Assembly (NCBI GenBank): GCA_022821645.1
Contig: JAJEDE010000011.1
Span: 186,001 to 250,000 of the forward strand
DNA: 64,000 nucleotides
Direction: 5' to 3'
Source: Chloroflexota bacterium
Lineage (GTDB): Bacteria > Chloroflexota > UBA11872
In this document: positions 61,539 to 64,000 of the stretch, piece by piece
Layout: each line of letters starts with the position of its first letter
How positions within the stretch are numbered: position 1 is the stretch's first letter
Position numbers and translations under genes: made by a program
The notes under the pieces: model-generated
Databases searched by the model: none
Seen by the model: the letters and a program-made list of their open reading frames with translations, nothing else
What the model was told of the DNA's origin: nothing

Positions 61539-62459
61539 CTATCCCTTGATTCCGGTCAGCGTAATCCCGCGGACGAAATGCTGCTGCGCGAAGAAGAAGA
61601 TAACGACGATCGGGGCGACGGCGATTAACGCAACGGCCATTTGCAGATGCAGTTGCGGCTGTTCCCACATCCCAGCCTGGAAGAACCGCAGGCCGACCGC
61701 GAACGTCATGCGCTCGGGAGTATTCAAATAGATGAACGGCTCGAAGAACTCATTCCACTTGCCGATGAACGAGAACACCGCCACCGTGGCAATGGCCGGC
61801 TTCGATAGCGGGAAGACGATCGTGAACATGGTGCGCAGCGGCGAGGCGCCGTCAATCGCGGCTGCGTCGTCGAGTTCGCGCGGGATCGTGCGGAAGAACT
61901 GGCGAAGAATGAAGATAAAGAATGCCGAGCCGCCAATCATCGGAACGGTCAGCGGCAGCAGCGTGTCCAGCCAGCCCAGGTCTCGGAAAATAATGACCTT
62001 TGGAATGATCGTTACGTGCTCTGGAAGCATCATCGTCGAGATGACCAGCAGGAACAGCGCGTCACGAATCGGGTACTCGGTGCGAGCGAATCCGAAGGCC
62101 ACAACTGCGCTCACGAAAGTCATCAAGACCACGCCAAGGACCGTCACGATTGTCGAATTGGCGATCCACCACACTATCGGGCCGGTTTCCCACACCTCGG
62201 TGTAGCTTGACCAATTCGGCGGCAACGGGAAGAACGGCGGCGGATCCTCATAGAACTGGTCGATCGTCATGAACGACGAGCGCACCATCCAGGCGAATGG
62301 AAACCCGTAGATCGCGCTGCCGCCGACCAACATCGCGTAAACCAGCACGCGCCATGCCGGACGCAGGACACGTGCGCGCCAGCCGCGAATGGTCACCGAC
62401 GACTGCATAGGCTGGCCCACGTTCGAACTCGAGGGCGCTTGCCCGGAGAGGAGTGTCAT
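61539..62459 (-). CDS. Carbohydrate ABC transporter permease, MalG/UgpE type
   Basis: Third importer's second membrane half, 306 residues. The EAA loop is DDAAAIDGAS, followed by FPLSKPA, and the protein ends FVRGITLTGIKG. The N-terminus has about 35 polar residues before the first membrane segment. It follows the MalF-type gene by six bases, in the order SBP, MalF, MalG on the minus strand. Sequence similarity to the permeases at 2254 and 3218 is high, in keeping with duplication of the whole importer. Confidence 0.93.
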   Translation of the reverse strand: MTLLSGQAPSSSNVGQPMQSSVTIRGWRARVLRPAWRVLVYAMLVGGSAIYGFPFAWMVRSSFMTIDQFYEDPPPFFPLPPNWSSYTEVWETGPIVWWIANSTIVTVLGVVLMTFVSAVVAFGFARTEYPIRDALFLLVISTMMLPEHVTIIPKVIIFRDLGWLDTLLPLTVPMIGGSAFFIFILRQFFRTIPRELDDAAAIDGASPLRTMFTIVFPLSKPAIATVAVFSFIGKWNEFFEPFIYLNTPERMTFAVGLRFFQAGMWEQPQLHLQMAVALIAVAPIVVIFFFAQQHFVRGITLTGIKG

Positions 62460-62465
62460 CAGCGG

Positions 62466-63350
62466 TTAACCTGACTCATCGTATTCGTAATAGACCCATC
62501 GTCGAGCTATGACGAACTGTATGAGCGTAAAGATCAGGATGATCACAAACAGCACCCACGCAATTGCCGAGGCATACCCCATCTGGAATATCAGAAACGC
62601 CTTGCGGTAGAGGTAAAGCAGGACAAAGAGCGTCGCGTTCGCCGGGCCTCCCCCGGTCAGAATCAACGCCTGCGTGAAAACCTGCCACGAACCGATGATC
62701 CCGAGCACGAGCGTGAGAAAAATCGTTGGCGTCATCATCGGAACCGTCACGTGCCACAGCTTCCGCAGGTGACCCGCGCCGTCGATCGACGCCGCCTCAT
62801 ACAGATGTTGCGGAATCCCCTGCAAGCCCGCCAGGTAGAGAATCATGGTCGTGCCGACCGTCCAGAAGCTCATCAGGATCAGGCTCGGCATCGCCCACTG
62901 GGTTGACGTCAACCAGCGTGGTCCGGGAAGGCCGAACAGTCCCAGGGCCTGGTTCAGGATTCCGTTGGGCTGCAGAATCACGAGCCACAACATGATCGTT
63001 GCGACACCTGCGGTAACCGACGGCAGATAGAAGAGCGTGCGAAACAGCGGCATTCCTTTGACCTTCTGATTGAGCAGAATGGCTATGAAAAACGCGATGA
63101 TCATCACGCCTGGAACATGGAACACCGTGTAGTACAGCGTGTTGAAAACACTCTTGAGAAAGACGTCGTCGGATGCCAGATCAGCGTAGTTTTCCAACCA
63201 GATCATCTTCGGAAAGTCTCTGAATCGGTAATCCGTAAGGCTTAGCCAAAACGACGCCGCGAATGGAATCAAGATAAAGAGTATGAACTGCAGTAACCAT
63301 GGCACGGCAAAGAGAATGCCGCTCCACTGCTGCCAAAACGTCCGTCGCAT
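62466..63350 (-). CDS. Carbohydrate ABC transporter permease, MalF/UgpA type
   Basis: First membrane half of the third importer, 294 residues with an EAA loop YEAASIDGAG and ending RRWVYYEYDESG. It is strikingly similar to the permease at 1363 along its whole length (shared LLNQKVKG, FYLPSVTAGVAT, GLQGIPQHLYEAAS-like and VPMMTP segments), so these two operons are paralogous. A hairpin-bearing gap separates it from the binding-protein gene. Confidence 0.93.
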   Translation of the reverse strand: MRRTFWQQWSGILFAVPWLLQFILFILIPFAASFWLSLTDYRFRDFPKMIWLENYADLASDDVFLKSVFNTLYYTVFHVPGVMIIAFFIAILLNQKVKGMPLFRTLFYLPSVTAGVATIMLWLVILQPNGILNQALGLFGLPGPRWLTSTQWAMPSLILMSFWTVGTTMILYLAGLQGIPQHLYEAASIDGAGHLRKLWHVTVPMMTPTIFLTLVLGIIGSWQVFTQALILTGGGPANATLFVLLYLYRKAFLIFQMGYASAIAWVLFVIILIFTLIQFVIARRWVYYEYDESG

Positions 63351-63369
63351 CTAGCTGTCCAGTGCTTTG

Positions 63370-63405
63370 ACGGGGCCGCGTGCCGGACTCGGCACGCGGC
63401 CCCGT
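63370..63405 (-). terminator. Perfect 16-bp hairpin between binding protein and permease genes
   Basis: Arms ACGGGGCCGCGTGCCG and CGGCACGCGGCCCCGT are perfect reverse complements around a four-base loop. It lies about 50 bases after the binding-protein stop in the direction of transcription, with no T tract after it. A smaller repeat lies between it and the stop codon. Confidence 0.65.
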
Positions 63406-63418
63406 TCGCGTCTACGCA

Positions 63419-63433
63419 GACACGTTTCGTGTC
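63419..63433 (-). repeat. Small inverted repeat after the right-edge binding-protein gene
   Basis: Arms GACACG and CGTGTC with a three-base loop (ttt on the plus strand), immediately downstream of the binding-protein stop. It plays the same positional part as the repeat at 1278-1297. Confidence 0.55.
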
Positions 63434-63452
63434 AGACGGCTCGCCCTGCTCA

Positions 63453-64000
63453 CTATGCCTCGGCCAGGCTGGCCATGTACTCGTTCGTGTTTTCGGCCAG
63501 GTCGAGAATCGCGTCGGCCGGCGGCTTCTCGCCGATCCAGGCGGTCTCGGTCTCCGCCGAAATGATGTTCCAGAACCACTCCGACCAACCGTCGAAGCAG
63601 TGGTTCCCGTACACGTTCGAGTGGAACAGGTTGTTGTTGATGATCTGCATGTTCTGCGGCATGTCCCGACCAGGGATCGGATCCAGCCACGCGCCGCTGT
63701 TGATGATCTCCTTGGTGGTCGGAACCGCGCCGCGCCACTCCGCAACCAGGGCCTGAAATTCGTCGCCCGAGAGGAACGCCGCCAGCGTGATGGTGTTCTC
63801 CTCCGAACCGCGGTGCTGCGAGTACCGCGTGATGAAGTGGCCCAGCTGGTTGTTGATGTACCAGTTCTCGCCGCTCGGCGGCTTCGGGGTCGGCATGATC
63901 TCCAACTGGAAGCGCCCCTTGATGATCGCGTCGTAGTTGCCCGGCGTGTGAATGCCGCCGTGCAGCATGCCGATCCGTCCGGCCAGGAATGGGTTGCTGA
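63453..64000 (-). CDS. Carbohydrate ABC transporter substrate-binding protein, C-terminal part (truncated by window edge)
   Basis: The frame stays open to the right edge, so only about 182 C-terminal residues are present and the signal peptide is outside. NQLGHFIT, FLSGDEFQALVAEWRGAVP and a WFWNIISAETETAWIGEKPPADAILDL-like closing helix region (outlined) match the binding protein at 2-1264 in order and spacing, so the two are paralogues. It heads the third importer on the minus strand. Substrate unknown. Confidence 0.88.
   Translation of the reverse strand, partial: SNPFLAGRIGMLHGGIHTPGNYDAIIKGRFQLEIMPTPKPPSGENWYINNQLGHFITRYSQHRGSEENTITLAAFLSGDEFQALVAEWRGAVPTTKEIINSGAWLDPIPGRDMPQNMQIINNNLFHSNVYGNHCFDGWSEWFWNIISAETETAWIGEKPPADAILDLAENTNEYMASLAEA

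Overview
The window is a GC-rich chromosomal stretch from a bacterium that I would place, with moderate confidence, in the Chloroflexota. The clues are the Tat-type lipoprotein sugar-binding protein with a long Val/Glu repeat linker (35649), the predominance of carbohydrate ABC transporters and oxidoreductases, the tiny AURKAIP1/COX24-like basic protein, and the lack of any outer-membrane or LPS-export gene. No phage, transposon, CRISPR or plasmid gene was recognised, and no transcription factor was recognised in the whole 64 kb.

Layout. (1) 1-4240: a carbohydrate ABC importer with a substrate-binding protein cut by the left edge, one MalF-type permease and two tandem MalG-type permeases. (2) 4487-16000: an unassigned membrane protein, a DegT-type aminotransferase, an orphan DNA methyltransferase, a Gfo/Idh/MocA oxidoreductase, a zinc-ligand-poor MDR dehydrogenase, a mandelate-racemase-family dehydratase, an FAH-family enzyme, a zinc-ribbon membrane protein, a GNAT acetyltransferase and an M24 peptidase. 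(3) 15635-25903: an NAD(P)-binding/DUF2867-like protein converging on tRNA-Arg(TCT), then a long minus-strand series that reads, in transcription order, COX24-like protein, M16 peptidase, TPR protein, Roadblock-like protein, Ndk, SucC, SucD, and the alpha and beta subunits of a 2-oxoacid:ferredoxin oxidoreductase. (4) 26009-31881: a plus-strand run of Hyi-like isomerase, heptose-phosphate kinase, heptose-phosphate nucleotidyltransferase, MurJ, a TPP enzyme and a mini-lipoprotein. (5) 31971-53088: a catabolic island with an SDR, a GH32-like protein, an amidohydrolase, a second complete SBP-MalF-MalG importer, three paralogous beta-propeller proteins, a five-Asp-box sialidase-like protein, a 2-hydroxyacid dehydrogenase, two tandem sulfatases, a 1080-residue GH67/GH20-like protein and a mini-lipoprotein. 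(6) 53127-61487: a ComM-type ATPase, an MFS transporter, an acetoacetate-decarboxylase-like protein with an SDR, a second Gfo/Idh/MocA enzyme, an acetamidase/formamidase, a cupin and another 2-hydroxyacid dehydrogenase. (7) 61539-64000: a third importer on the minus strand, whose binding protein runs off the right edge.

How it fits together. Three importers without their own ATPase probably share one encoded elsewhere. The predicted hydrolases and sulfatases around the second importer show no secretion signals, which suggests that small, possibly sulfated, oligosaccharides are imported first and dismantled in the cytoplasm, with the many dehydrogenases, dehydratase and FAH/SDR enzymes taking the sugars or sugar acids onward. 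SucCD and the ferredoxin-linked oxidoreductase form a central-carbon step from a 2-oxoacid through an acyl-CoA to ATP. The most striking non-coding signal is that all three gaps between binding-protein and MalF genes hold a strong inverted repeat with 15-16 bp arms. Promoter and terminator calls are by eye and weak unless stated.
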